From NCBI GenBank assembly GCA_004524445.1, contig SDNP01000012.1:1-64000 (forward strand): DNA of 64,000 bases, written 5' to 3'. The notes beneath the pieces are model-generated. The model worked only from the letters and a program-made list of their open reading frames with translations, was not told the origin of the DNA and searched no databases. The first letter of the stretch is position 1; each line of letters begins with the position of its first letter. Source of the DNA: Candidatus Thorarchaeota archaeon. Its GTDB lineage: Archaea > Asgardarchaeota > Thorarchaeia > Thorarchaeales > Thorarchaeaceae. The position numbers were made by a program, and so were the translations under genes. Positions 8,625 through 18,105 of this stretch are shown here, in pieces.

Positions 8625-9347
8625 ATGGAATCTGAAGGAAAGGAGCGAGGTTGTGTTGTTGAGGAACACGCCCCAATTCTGCACTTTCATCCTCGTGAGG
8701 GAGAGTTCTGCTGTTACCCATCAGATGCAGAGGAAGTATATTCCAAGTTTCACCAAAGATGGGATGAATTCAATAGAGATGTCAGTCCAAGTCAACTTAA
8801 CCAAGCCACACCCTGCTACTATGAGCTCTGGCAAGACGAATCAATGACGCAGATTCGGTATTGGATATGGTACAACTACAATAGATTTCCAGGGGCGCCC
8901 TTTGGTCTGGGAGACCATATTGGAGACTGGGAGCATGTTGAAGTCAGAATCTATCACAAACAGCATCGCGGAACACTATGGTTGCTTTCCAATCATCTTG
9001 ACTATAGACTTGCTGCAATACCCGAGGGGTTTACCCTTCCTCAGCGGAAGTCCCGTACTCCAATATTGGATAAAAATCACATCCATGTTTGGTCAGCATT
9101 GGGGTCACATGCGCATTATACATCACCAGATAGCGAACCACGGTGCTATGCCCGTATTCTATGTGACAAAGTCAAGGATGGGGGAGAGATTTGGAATACA
9201 TGGCATACTCTGAAGCCACTGGGTAAAACAAATTTCCATACCTTTACCGGAAGGTGGGGTAACAGTGGATCACCAAGGAGTCCATCTAACCCGTACAACA
9301 ACCGGTGGCGAAATGCACCAAATTTGGTCCCGGAATACACAGAATAA
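8625..9347 (+). CDS. Vps62-like (DUF946-type) protein
   Basis: A 240-residue soluble protein. It carries the two hallmark stretches of the Vps62/DUF946 family: GDHIGDWEHVEVRI near residue 100 and ALGSHAHYTSPD near 166, with an N-terminal HAPILHFHPREGEFCCYPSD that resembles the start of these proteins. The His, Asp and Glu residues in GDWEHV and GSHAHY recall the metal-binding GHRHDWE motif of NPP1 necrosis-inducing proteins, so a metal site is plausible. Family members in fungi are linked to vacuolar sorting, but their biochemical role is unclear. The start has GGGAGAG about 8 bases upstream. It follows the mannosidase by 31 bases and is probably co-transcribed. No secretion signal is visible. 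Confidence 0.72.
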   Translation: MESEGKERGCVVEEHAPILHFHPREGEFCCYPSDAEEVYSKFHQRWDEFNRDVSPSQLNQATPCYYELWQDESMTQIRYWIWYNYNRFPGAPFGLGDHIGDWEHVEVRIYHKQHRGTLWLLSNHLDYRLAAIPEGFTLPQRKSRTPILDKNHIHVWSALGSHAHYTSPDSEPRCYARILCDKVKDGGEIWNTWHTLKPLGKTNFHTFTGRWGNSGSPRSPSNPYNNRWRNAPNLVPEYTE

Positions 9348-9682
9348 CCCGTAATGATTGCCCATTATGTTCGTCACTGCTCGATTATGTTCATTAGTGT
9401 ACAATAATGGCAAGCTTTATATCAGGGTTCGGTCCTGCATGCCAAAACGATTCTGAGGTAAATTCGAATATGGACGTGTATCGTGGCCAATGGCACAGGG
9501 GTCCAAGGAGACCCGCCTAATAGTAGACAGACACGATACTAGTCCTATTGCTAATCCTTCGTCTCAGCAGTGCCATCTTCGGGTTCCTGCTTTCGTTTCC
9601 AGAGAGATTTCCTTAGGTAGCACCCCTGAGATCGATTCCTACCTCGATTCTGTTCATTTCTTTAATTTAGGAGATTACAGTA
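9348..9682 (+). promoter_or_regulatory. Promoter and long leader of trpB2, with possible attenuator hairpin
   Basis: A TATA-like CTTTATATC at 9415-9423 would start transcription near 9445, leaving a leader of about 240 bases before trpB2. The leader holds a small hairpin (GGGTC/GACCC near 9500) and a 6-bp stem AGGTAG/CTACCT at 9615-9644 followed by a pyrimidine-rich run, then the ribosome site TTAGGAG. A 70-codon frame at 9490-9702 overlaps the trpB2 start by 20 bases; it has no tryptophan codons and no recognisable similarity, so I do not call it a gene. The stem shares its AGGTAG/CTACCT arms with the terminator after trpB2. Confidence 0.45.
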
Positions 9683-10990
9683 ATGACACAAGTGAAGACT
9701 AGAATACTACTTGACCCAGAAGAAACACCGAAACATTTCATCAATATAGTCCCGTATTTGAGGCGCAAGCTAGATCCCCCTTTAAATCCGTTAACAGATG
9801 AACCGATGCCACCGGAAGCTCTAGAGGCTATATTTGCACGTGAATGCGTTAAACAAGAGGCCTCGACCGAGAAGCGAATTCGTATTCCGGAAGAGGTGCG
9901 CGAAGGGCTCATGCATTTCTCCCGTCCAACGCCATTGCAACGAGCAATTCGCCTTGAGAAATATCTCAAAACACCTGCAAGGATTTACTTCAAACGGGAA
10001 GATGTATCACCAACGGGCAGTCATAAATTGAATACAGCTCTAACCCAAGCGTATTATGCACAGCAACAAGGGGTGGAGAGGCTCGCAACTGAAACGGGAG
10101 CAGGACAATGGGGGAGCGCTGTTGCCCTTTCTTGTTCATATCTTGGATTGGAGGCCATGGTCTATATGGTACGCATCAGTTACGATCAGAAAAAATACAG
10201 AGGTGCTCTAATGAGGAGCTATGGCGGAGAAGTCGTCCCAAGTCCATCAACAAGAACTGAATTTGGAAGAAAGATTCTGACTGAAAATCCGGACCATCCA
10301 GGCACCTTAGGTATAGCCATCAGCGAGGCACTAGAGGATACCATGAAAAGCGATCGAACGAAGTATACCTTGGGCTCGGTTCTCAATCATGTCCTGCTCC
10401 ATCAGACAGTAATTGGACAGGAAACTATCGAGCAACTGAATATGGTTGAAGAAACACCGGATGAGGTAATAGGATGTGTTGGTGGGGGTAGTAATTTCGC
10501 AGGGCTATCTTATCCCATGTTGGCAAGCGATGATTTCACCAACACAAAGTTCATTGCCGCCGAACCAAGTGCTTGCCCTACCCTCACCGAAGGGAGATAT
10601 TGTTACGATTTCGGCGATACTGCTGGAATGACACCCAAACTGAAGATGTATTCTCTTGGAGCCTCGTTCACACCACCCAAAATTCATGCAGGGGGACTTC
10701 GTTATCATGGTGTTGCACCAACAATCAGTATGCTGTATGAGGATAAGAAAATCGAAGCCAAAGCCTATGGTCAAATTGATGTCCTGAATGCGGGTATAAC
10801 CTTCGCTAAGACAGAAGGCATCATTCCAGCACCTGAGTCCGCTCATGCAATTAAGACAGCGATTGATAGCGCACTAGATGCCAAGGAAAATGGCAGAGAG
10901 AAGGTCATTGTGTTTGGGCTGTCAGGCCATGGACACTTCGATATGCTAGCATACGAAGCATTGATGCAAGGCGAGTTAGAAAATACCTGA
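9683..10990 (+). CDS. trpB2: Tryptophan synthase beta chain, TrpB2 type
   Basis: PLP enzyme that makes tryptophan from indole and serine (or, in TrpB2, possibly from phosphoserine). The PLP lysine is K115 in [11 protein letters not shown], and the phosphate-binding loop is [12 protein letters not shown]. The chain has 435 residues and an N-terminal extension of about 40 residues ([16 protein letters not shown]), both marks of the TrpB2 branch as opposed to the 390-400-residue TrpB1. No trpA or other trp gene lies nearby, which also fits TrpB2, commonly an orphan indole-salvage enzyme. A long leader precedes it and a strong hairpin terminator follows, so it forms a single-gene unit that may be regulated in its leader. 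Confidence 0.93.
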   Translation: MTQVKTRILLDPEETPKHFINIVPYLRRKLDPPLNPLTDEPMPPEALEAIFARECVKQEASTEKRIRIPEEVREGLMHFSRPTPLQRAIRLEKYLKTPARIYFKREDVSPTGSHKLNTALTQAYYAQQQGVERLATETGAGQWGSAVALSCSYLGLEAMVYMVRISYDQKKYRGALMRSYGGEVVPSPSTRTEFGRKILTENPDHPGTLGIAISEALEDTMKSDRTKYTLGSVLNHVLLHQTVIGQETIEQLNMVEETPDEVIGCVGGGSNFAGLSYPMLASDDFTNTKFIAAEPSACPTLTEGRYCYDFGDTAGMTPKLKMYSLGASFTPPKIHAGGLRYHGVAPTISMLYEDKKIEAKAYGQIDVLNAGITFAKTEGIIPAPESAHAIKTAIDSALDAKENGREKVIVFGLSGHGHFDMLAYEALMQGELENT

Positions 10991-11015
10991 TAATGGATAC
11001 CTAATAATGAATACT

Positions 11016-11060
11016 AGGTAGAATCCAGCAAAGTAGCTGCAGATTCTACCTGATTTTTTT
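11016..11060 (+). terminator. Intrinsic-type terminator of trpB2
   Basis: A perfect 10-bp stem (AGGTAGAATC at 11016-11025 with GATTCTACCT at 11042-11051) contains a second stem CAGC/GCTG and is followed by GA and seven T residues, then GTTGTTGTTG. This is a classic stem plus T-tract arrangement placed 26 bases after the trpB2 stop codon. Confidence 0.8.
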
Positions 11061-11143
11061 GTTGTTGTTGTCTAGCAAGGAAATGAACATGGAATGAAAT
11101 AACGTACTCCAAATAGATTCAAGAACTGTACACCAAACGAGTT

Positions 11144-12733
11144 CTACTGAATTCCAATAGGCGCATACCCCTTTCGCAATATGGTATCAACAGCCTGGTG
11201 CCATTCTCGCCGATAGTCTTTATTGTAATGGGCGCCTCGACATTCCTTTCGCATTCTAGCCATTTTGATAATCAATTCAGCCACAATTGCTATGTTTCTT
11301 AATTCTATCAGATCAGGAGTTATGATAAAATCCCAGTAGAATCTGTTGATTTCTTTGGTTATCAATCCGATTCTGTTTCTTGCCCGTATGAGCCTCTTTT
11401 GAGACCTGACAATGCCCACATAGTTGACCATTATTCGTCGGATTTCGTCCCAAAGATGCGAAATCACAACTAACTCGTCCGGATCGGTTGCATGTCCGGG
11501 GTCCCACTGAGGGATTTGTGCCCCTGGAATAGATTTCGAATTTTGCTTTATTGCAGACAGGGATGCGTTATGAGCCAGCACTGCCGCCTCCAGTAGCGAG
11601 TTTGATGCCAACCGGTTTGCACCATGAAAACCAGTGCAGGCAACCTCGCCTATGGCATATAGTCCTTCAATATCTGTTTGTCCGTTAATACTGGTTTTGA
11701 CGCCACCCATGATATAATGGGTCGCAGGCACCACAGGAATTGGTTCCTTTGTAATGTCTATTCCAGCCTGAAGGCATGTTTCATGGATATTCGGAAATCG
11801 ATTTCGGACAAATTCCGCCGTCTTGAATGAAATGTCAAGCCAGACGTGATCAGCACCAGTTTTCTTAAGCTCATTATCAATTGCTCGTGCCACAATATCA
11901 CGGGGTGCAAGCTCTGCATCGGGATGGTAGTTGGGCATAAAGCGGGTACCATCCGACCCTAAAAGCAAAGCACCTTCACCTCGCAAAGCTTCAGATATCA
12001 AAAACGAACGAATCGTAGAATGATGAAGGAGAGTGGGGTGAAACTGTACTAGCTCCATATTCATTATTGAAGCGCCTGCTCGATACGCCATAGCGATTCC
12101 ATCACCGGTAGCTACATCCGAATTGCTGGTATACAGAAAGACGCGTCCAGCACCCCCTGTCGCCAATACTGTCACGGGGGCCTGATAGCGTTCAACTTCC
12201 TTGGTATTATTGTCCAGGACATAGGCTCCGTAGACACGGTTATTCTTTACGTAGAGATTTACAGCCATATGATTCTCAGAAATGTTGATTGTTTCGCAAT
12301 CCTCAGCAGCATTTGCTAACGCGTTCTCTATGTCCTTGCCCGTATGATCTTTCACATGGAGAACCCTTCTATTGGAATGTCCGCCCTCAAGGCCCAATTC
12401 ATACTCTCCGTTGCTGTTCTTTGAAAACTCAACACCGTATTTCTCAAGGTCCCCTATTCGATCCGGGCCAGCGCGTACCATAGATTCAACAACCTCAGGG
12501 TGACAAAGCCCGCCGCCCACTCTAATTGTATCAGCAATATGTGATTCGAATGTATCTTCGGGGGAAACAACTGCTGCAATGCCACCTTGTGCCCGCCATG
12601 TGGATGAATCTCTCAATCGCCGCTTAGTAATCAGGTCGACCGTACCACGTTTTGCTACCTTCAAGGAAAACAGCAATCCAGCAAGCCCACTCCCAATTAC
12701 AAGAAAGTCAGATTCGTATACTTTTTCTGACAT
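11144..12733 (-). CDS. nadB: L-aspartate oxidase
   Basis: FAD enzyme that oxidises L-aspartate to iminoaspartate, the first step of de novo NAD synthesis. The FAD dinucleotide motif GSGLAGLLFSLKVA lies at the N-terminus. The family stretches STWRAQGGIAAV, FHPTLLHH, SEALRGEGALL, THYIMGGVKT and EVACTGFHGANRLASNSLLEA are all present, and the latter distinguishes NadB/SdhA flavoproteins. A C-terminal helical domain (RRIMVNYVGIVRSQKRL) completes it. From the ATG at 12733 (MSEKVYESDFLVIG) it is 529 residues. The frame is open to an ATG at 12808, but a TATA-like GTGTATATG lies just before that point, so the shorter start is preferred. nadA and nadC are not in the window. Confidence 0.93.
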   Translation of the reverse strand: MSEKVYESDFLVIGSGLAGLLFSLKVAKRGTVDLITKRRLRDSSTWRAQGGIAAVVSPEDTFESHIADTIRVGGGLCHPEVVESMVRAGPDRIGDLEKYGVEFSKNSNGEYELGLEGGHSNRRVLHVKDHTGKDIENALANAAEDCETINISENHMAVNLYVKNNRVYGAYVLDNNTKEVERYQAPVTVLATGGAGRVFLYTSNSDVATGDGIAMAYRAGASIMNMELVQFHPTLLHHSTIRSFLISEALRGEGALLLGSDGTRFMPNYHPDAELAPRDIVARAIDNELKKTGADHVWLDISFKTAEFVRNRFPNIHETCLQAGIDITKEPIPVVPATHYIMGGVKTSINGQTDIEGLYAIGEVACTGFHGANRLASNSLLEAAVLAHNASLSAIKQNSKSIPGAQIPQWDPGHATDPDELVVISHLWDEIRRIMVNYVGIVRSQKRLIRARNRIGLITKEINRFYWDFIITPDLIELRNIAIVAELIIKMARMRKECRGAHYNKDYRREWHQAVDTILRKGYAPIGIQ

Positions 12734-12949
12734 GTATGATGACCCGCAATTTTTGTAGTCGTCAGAAGAGAACAATCTCTGTACGCTAAGGCTCGTGGGA
12801 GTTGACATTACATATACACGTTATGGAAGAAACGATTACTCCATTGGATATTTGTTCTATTATCCTGCATATTCAGGAAACATTAATAACTCACGCTAAA
12901 TGGAGCGCATGTAAGAAGCCTTCCTCGCATAATATAATAGGCGATAATC

Positions 12950-13843
12950 ATGAATATTGAAGGAATTGTAATCTTCGACGCAAGTAGTGGTATTCCTTTA
13001 TATTCCAAATTAAGAGATGATATTGATTCGTCCTTATTCTCGAGCTTCGTTGCAGCCATTGGTCACTTCTCAAAAGAACTGAAGTTTGGAGGATTGTCTT
13101 CTTTCACCACGGAAGAGAAAATGATCTTCTTAGCGGCTAGGGACCAGACAATCACTGCACTGATCACTCCTAAACGGAAAGAGTTTGACCGTGCGTATTC
13201 ATTGGCTAATGAACTAGGAAGAAAATTTGAAGACATGCGATTGGGCGAAGAGTCACTTCAACCCGACGTCTACAGTGAGTTCTCTCAAGTCGCAGAATCG
13301 TTTCTCAAAAGAATTCGTAATCCATTTGTTTCAAGAGTTGCTGAGTTTGTGCATAATGAGTATGGCGGAGAGGTATCAATCAAGCCGCGCCTTCTCAAGA
13401 AGTCGGGAACAGAAGGGATAATGGATATGACAATTAATCTGGGCATTAGATATGACCCAGAAGAGAATAATGGGAATGGACGAAGTGTCACAGATGCAAT
13501 GTCTGACAACTACATTTTCTGCAAACTGTCAGACGGCCGAATTAGCCGAGGCGAAATGATGGAATTTGTGGACTCTGTTGATGGCTTCGGAATTAGAGTC
13601 ATGAATAGGGGAAAGCTCGAATTCAAACCATATTATCCCAGACGAGCTGTGGTCGTTGCAAGAGACTATACCCCGCAAGTCTTTGAGTATTTGGAAAAGC
13701 TGCCAATAAAGAATGGTGGAACGTATATCGATGGGTCTCATGTTTTTGCTGGGTTGAAATTGCGTGGCAGTGGTCATAATTCAGAGTGTTTTGTAGACGT
13801 TTGGAAATGGCATGATGAGGGTGAACCAGAGAGACTTTTGTAA
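12950..13843 (+). CDS. Longin/roadblock-like N-terminal domain protein
   Basis: The first 95 residues have the pattern of the longin/roadblock superfamily: a start strand GIVIFDASSGIPLYSK, a helix (SSLFSSFVAAIGHFSKEL), then GGLSSFTTEEKMIFLAAR, TITALITPK and a second helix. In Asgard genomes such domains act with small GTPases. The rest (residues 110-297) is not recognised; it has a central stretch FCKLSDGRISRGEMMEFVDSV and a C-terminal KWHDEGEP. There is no signal peptide or membrane segment. Its gene stands alone between divergent nadB and a convergent P5C dehydrogenase, with only 16 bases to the latter. The fold assignment rests on pattern alone. Confidence 0.55.
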   Translation: MNIEGIVIFDASSGIPLYSKLRDDIDSSLFSSFVAAIGHFSKELKFGGLSSFTTEEKMIFLAARDQTITALITPKRKEFDRAYSLANELGRKFEDMRLGEESLQPDVYSEFSQVAESFLKRIRNPFVSRVAEFVHNEYGGEVSIKPRLLKKSGTEGIMDMTINLGIRYDPEENNGNGRSVTDAMSDNYIFCKLSDGRISRGEMMEFVDSVDGFGIRVMNRGKLEFKPYYPRRAVVVARDYTPQVFEYLEKLPIKNGGTYIDGSHVFAGLKLRGSGHNSECFVDVWKWHDEGEPERLL

Positions 13844-13859
13844 GCGTTTTTCACGGATT

Positions 13860-15494
13860 TTAGGATTCTGACATGTAATCGTACATGAAGTCCCTCGGCG
13901 GAACGAAGTTTTCTTTGATTGTCCGTGGTGAAACCCAACGCATAAGGTTCAATCTACTACCAGCCTTGTCGTTTGTACCAGATGCACGTGCCCCACCAAA
14001 TGGCTGTCTGCCTACGACAGCACCAGTGGGTTTATCATTGATATAGAAATTGCCAGCAGAATATCTCAGGATTTTGCTAGCTTTCACGATTGCATCTCTA
14101 TCGGATGCGAATACCGAACCTGTTAGCCCATATGGTGAGGTCTCATCACACAAATGCAGAGCTGCTTCATAATCATTCTCATCATAGACATATATAGTGA
14201 GCACAGGACCGAATATCTCCTCTTCCATCAGTTTCAGTTTGGGGTCACTTGTCACAACTATTGTTGGTTCAATGAAGTATCCCTTTGCAGCATCAGATTT
14301 TCCACCAGCGATGATTTCTGCCGTTTTGGACCTCTTGGCGAAGTCAATGTAGTTGGTTATGCGATTGAAGGAGGCCTTGTCAATTACTGCATTCATGAGA
14401 TTTGTAAAGTCTTCAACATCACCCATTTTTACCCGTTGTACGTCAGCAAGCAATTGTTCTCTAGTTTGCGCCCAAATAGAACTAGGAATATATGCACGCG
14501 ATGACGCGGAGCATTTCTGTCCCTGGAATTCAAATGACCCCCGCACTAGGGCAGTAACAAGCTCATCTATGTTCGCGCTCTCATGTGCAAAAATGAAGTC
14601 CTTCCCTCCGGTTTCACCGACAATGCGAGGGTAGTTCCTGTATTTCTCTATATTCGATGCGACCTGCTTCCACATTGCCCGAAAGGTCTCCGTGCTACCA
14701 GTGAAGTGGATTCCAGCCAGCTTTGGATGATCAATAACAGGGTCTCCCACTCTCGCCCCAGGACCAGGGAGAAAGTTAATCACGCCGGGTGGAATGCCGG
14801 CCTTGACGAATACCTGCATGACATGATATGCGGCGTAAACAGCTGACGAGGCAGGTTTCCAAATAACCACGTTTCCCATCATAGCTGGAGCCGATGGTAA
14901 ATTACCCATAATGGACACAAAATTGAATGGAGTGACTGCAAACACAAAACCTTCCAAAGGCCGATATTCAATTCGATCCCATTCACCTTTGGCAGAATTA
15001 ACCTGCATCCGGTAAATCTCTTGCATATAGTAGGAATTGAACCTGAGAAAATCGACAAGTTCTGCAGCGGCATCTATCTCAGCTTGATAAGTATTTTTGC
15101 TCATATCCAGCATAGCGGCTGCGTTCAAAGTCTGTCGATATGGCCCAGCAATTAGCTCTGCTGCCTTGAGAAATATCGGAGCCCGATCATACCAAGGCAT
15201 TGACGACCACGACTTTCTAGCCTCGAGTGCTGCTTGGATGGCGTTAATTGCCTCCTCAGTACCTGCATTATGATAGTCAGCAAGAACGACCTCATGATTA
15301 TGAGGTATGACCGATTTTCGAGTGTTTTCGGTCCGTACCTCATTTCCCCCAATGATTAGAGGTATATCCAATTTTGACTGCTTCATTTCATGCAGTTTCT
15401 GTTTCAACTCTTTCCGCTCAGGACTATTAGGCATGTACTTCAGAAGTGGCTCGTTATCTGGCTTGGGAATGTGGAATTTTGTGCCTGTTGCCAT
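13860..15494 (-). CDS. 1-pyrroline-5-carboxylate dehydrogenase
   Basis: Oxidises glutamate semialdehyde (from P5C) to glutamate with NAD, in proline or arginine breakdown. It is an aldehyde dehydrogenase: the catalytic Cys is in FEFQGQKCSASSRAY, the Glu in RIVGETGGKDFIF, and the NAD loop in IHFTGSTETF. The FQGQKCSA block, the PFGGARASGTNDKAG stretch and the C-terminal SPRTIKENF are specific to the eukaryotic-like/bacterial P5CDH group. A GAGGTG lies 5 bases before the ATG at 15494, giving 544 residues, the usual size; the frame stays open to 15590 but that extension has no support. No proline dehydrogenase is adjacent. Confidence 0.93.
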   Translation of the reverse strand: MATGTKFHIPKPDNEPLLKYMPNSPERKELKQKLHEMKQSKLDIPLIIGGNEVRTENTRKSVIPHNHEVVLADYHNAGTEEAINAIQAALEARKSWSSMPWYDRAPIFLKAAELIAGPYRQTLNAAAMLDMSKNTYQAEIDAAAELVDFLRFNSYYMQEIYRMQVNSAKGEWDRIEYRPLEGFVFAVTPFNFVSIMGNLPSAPAMMGNVVIWKPASSAVYAAYHVMQVFVKAGIPPGVINFLPGPGARVGDPVIDHPKLAGIHFTGSTETFRAMWKQVASNIEKYRNYPRIVGETGGKDFIFAHESANIDELVTALVRGSFEFQGQKCSASSRAYIPSSIWAQTREQLLADVQRVKMGDVEDFTNLMNAVIDKASFNRITNYIDFAKRSKTAEIIAGGKSDAAKGYFIEPTIVVTSDPKLKLMEEEIFGPVLTIYVYDENDYEAALHLCDETSPYGLTGSVFASDRDAIVKASKILRYSAGNFYINDKPTGAVVGRQPFGGARASGTNDKAGSRLNLMRWVSPRTIKENFVPPRDFMYDYMSES

Positions 15495-15564
15495 TGCAAC
15501 ACCTCGATGTGTTAACAATAGTAAATACGCCCAGTGTGATTTAAGTCTTGAGATAGTTGTTCCG

Positions 15565-17892
15565 CTAAGTTCTGTGATATGCAAGAACAACTGATTCGCT
15601 GAAAGGAACCATTATGATCAAATGGTTCTCCTCCTGCCGCTCAATGACTGCTCCACCATATGCCTTGACCATGTTTAGCGGGAAGTGTGATGGGATACTG
15701 AATTCAATCTCTTCAGGAAGCTGTTCCAAAGTAAGTTCAATCTGATGCTGATTGGCTGATGGAGCGAATTCAATTCCAATTGGTCCAAAGATACTTGGAA
15801 TCCCTTTCACCATAAGAGGAACCTCGGTTGTGAACCACTCCTCCGGAATGCCTTGTGCAACAACCAGATTGCTCCCACGTTCTACCATTAGCATATCTCT
15901 GACTAGAATTATCATGTCTCGAGCGGCCTTTATGCTACAACCATTACCTAGCCCACCCCTTCTTGTTTCCAAATTTATTGTTTCGGGAAGAAAGCCATAG
16001 GAACTTCTGTGCTTAAGAACCCAATTGAAAATATGTTCTGCAAGGTCTCTTCTCCCGCGTAATGCGAAGAAATGGGCAAGATGTAGTGACAAATAGGAGG
16101 TGACTTGTTTCAAGTCTGAAGATGAACGGAATAGACCGCGAAAGATATGCTCTTTCTCCAAATATATTCCTAGGCTCATTAGATTCTGTATATCAAGACT
16201 ATCATCCCTGAGTAATGCAACGAGCCCAAGCAAATCCAAAGCCTGCCGGACTTTCTTAGCTGAATCGAGGATTCGGGGCCAATCCCCAGCAAGTAGATCC
16301 TTTTCAGCATCTTGCAACAGTCTTCTACTTGACTCTTGAACCACGAGTAGTCGTTCTTCATCCAGGTCACTCTTTTCGGTGGCCGTATTGATTGCTATTC
16401 TAGTAAACGTTGATATTAATAAAAGAAAAATCAAATCTGAGAACCCGAATTTTCGTTTCAATGGATTGTAGGCACTAAATTGACCGGAAGGTGGAATACT
16501 CGTGATTTCCAAAGAGATGATGTTGACGTCAGTTCTATGAGATTCAGGTACTGATTTGTCAGAGTAACCATACTCTGCATCGAATACCTGAAAAACCTTA
16601 GAAGTGTGAAACCTAAGCAACTCCTCCAGGATGTGCTTATTCTCTGAACTGAATTGCAAATCAATCTTGGCTACTTCGGAAAATACCCAGATGATAGCAA
16701 GAATGGACTCGACATCTTCAATCTCAAGTGTTCTTTTCATCAGCTGTTCCCGTTCTAATACATTCGAACACCCGCATCTCGAAGCGGCTATGATTGTTCT
16801 AGCAAGATCAAGCGAATTGGAAAGGGTAGGATACTCCAAGCTTCTTGATATCGCTGATTTTGCCTGGATTGCCAAGCTCGCCTTTGCCTGCGCAAGAGTC
16901 TGAGTTATAGATTCTGTTGGATATATTCCTGCAAGCCTCTTCCCCGAGAATTCAAACCATTCCAGAACCGCTCTATCTCTAGCTTCTACGCTAAGACGCG
17001 GCTTAACGAAATTCGACCCACTTTCAATAGCGGATAATGGAGTGGCGAAAAACAGAGACCTTCGTTCTGCAGGCTGCAATTCTATTTCAAATTTCATAAT
17101 AGCCGTAGCAAGCCCTCTCTTTGTGCTAAATGTAGAATCTTTTCGGTCTGTATCCTTCATCACATCGTCTATGAGATTGGGGTTGTCTGCAGTGGTCATT
17201 ATCAATCCATTGGGAGAAGTATCCGATATCAGAGCCAATAAATCGTCGGCATAGAGGTGGTTCTCATCTTCATCAAAGTCAATTCTCTCTATTGGTAGAA
17301 CACCCAGCTGATTGAACGGACGCACTGCGACAAAAAAAGTAAAACTGGCGGGTTCGAGGGATATATTCTTGAGAAGCATCTCATTAAGGATAAATTCTTG
17401 ATTCTCATTCTCTGTGTAGTAGACCAATCTCTGCAGAATAACAGCTCCATGAGACCGATTCATCTGGTAGATTTGGTCCTCGGGCGATAGAATCATGATG
17501 TGTTCCTCTGCTACATGTTCGCTGGGAATATATAGCCCATCATCGTCAAGGAACCAGAAGTCGATTGAGCCAATAGCATGCGGAGTTGAAATCATACCAG
17601 CAGAGTCCATCTTTGCATAGTTGACTGAGCCAACCCCACCCACTACAATCCATGAGTTATTTTCATTATTGTATAAGAGGGGCGTACTGCTGCCTATCTC
17701 ATCTCTTTCCGAAAGTATCATCCATCGTGGGAGCATCCACTTCTCAGCCCGATTATGAAACTTGGCTGTGAGGGCAGCACGGATTACCTGCAATTCTTCC
17801 ATCTCATTGCCGAAGTTGCCATCTATTGTCACACGATTGAATCTGGCATTGCGCCTGAATCGTTCAATAAGTGATTGAGTTCTGTTGTCCAG
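15565..17892 (-). CDS. Six-hairpin (alpha/alpha)6 glycosidase-like protein, possible CTG start
   Basis: About 775 residues. The C-terminal third carries the layout of six-hairpin glycosidases, such as RDMIILVRDMLMVERGSNLVVAQGIPEEWF, which matches the end of the helical barrel and start of the last beta-sandwich in GH15/GH65-like proteins. The N-terminal half is rich in beta strands (SSTPLLYNNENNSWIVVGGV, VYYTENENQEF). I see no obvious paired catalytic acids, so activity is uncertain. An ATG at 17964 exists, but a TATA-like TTATTATATTT sits inside that extension. GGAGGT at 17905-17900 is 7 bases before an in-frame CTG at 17892 and no other start is near, so CTG is preferred. It lies 70 bases upstream of P5C dehydrogenase on the same strand. 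Confidence 0.65.
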   Translation of the reverse strand: MDNRTQSLIERFRRNARFNRVTIDGNFGNEMEELQVIRAALTAKFHNRAEKWMLPRWMILSERDEIGSSTPLLYNNENNSWIVVGGVGSVNYAKMDSAGMISTPHAIGSIDFWFLDDDGLYIPSEHVAEEHIMILSPEDQIYQMNRSHGAVILQRLVYYTENENQEFILNEMLLKNISLEPASFTFFVAVRPFNQLGVLPIERIDFDEDENHLYADDLLALISDTSPNGLIMTTADNPNLIDDVMKDTDRKDSTFSTKRGLATAIMKFEIELQPAERRSLFFATPLSAIESGSNFVKPRLSVEARDRAVLEWFEFSGKRLAGIYPTESITQTLAQAKASLAIQAKSAISRSLEYPTLSNSLDLARTIIAASRCGCSNVLEREQLMKRTLEIEDVESILAIIWVFSEVAKIDLQFSSENKHILEELLRFHTSKVFQVFDAEYGYSDKSVPESHRTDVNIISLEITSIPPSGQFSAYNPLKRKFGFSDLIFLLLISTFTRIAINTATEKSDLDEERLLVVQESSRRLLQDAEKDLLAGDWPRILDSAKKVRQALDLLGLVALLRDDSLDIQNLMSLGIYLEKEHIFRGLFRSSSDLKQVTSYLSLHLAHFFALRGRRDLAEHIFNWVLKHRSSYGFLPETINLETRRGGLGNGCSIKAARDMIILVRDMLMVERGSNLVVAQGIPEEWFTTEVPLMVKGIPSIFGPIGIEFAPSANQHQIELTLEQLPEEIEFSIPSHFPLNMVKAYGGAVIERQEENHLIIMVPFSESVVLAYHRT

Positions 17893-17933
17893 ATTCAGTA
17901 CCTCCGTGACAATGGTAGTGTGATAATTCAGAT

Positions 17934-17945
17934 TGAAATATAATA
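17934..17945 (-). promoter_or_regulatory. Putative TATA box of the glycosidase-like gene
   Basis: On the minus strand the run TTATTATATTTC would place the transcription start near 17915, just before the GGAGGT ribosome site at 17905-17900. This is consistent with the CTG start and not with the ATG at 17964, which would lie upstream of the RNA. Confidence 0.45.
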
Positions 17946-18105
17946 AGTAGTATTTATGTCTCATTCGGGTGAACAGAGAACACCGGTAAGATTTAAGCTA
18001 CTGCCAAAGATTAATAGGATTTGAACAAGGCATTTTCAATAAGCAGACCCACAGTGTCAATGAAAGGAAAGAGAGATACACGGAATGAGCTAGGAGAAGA
18101 CAGAT

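Noticed and set aside
9490..9702. 70-codon frame in the trpB2 leader
   Set aside because: It overlaps the trpB2 start, lacks a ribosome site and similarity, and has no Trp codons; treated as leader sequence.
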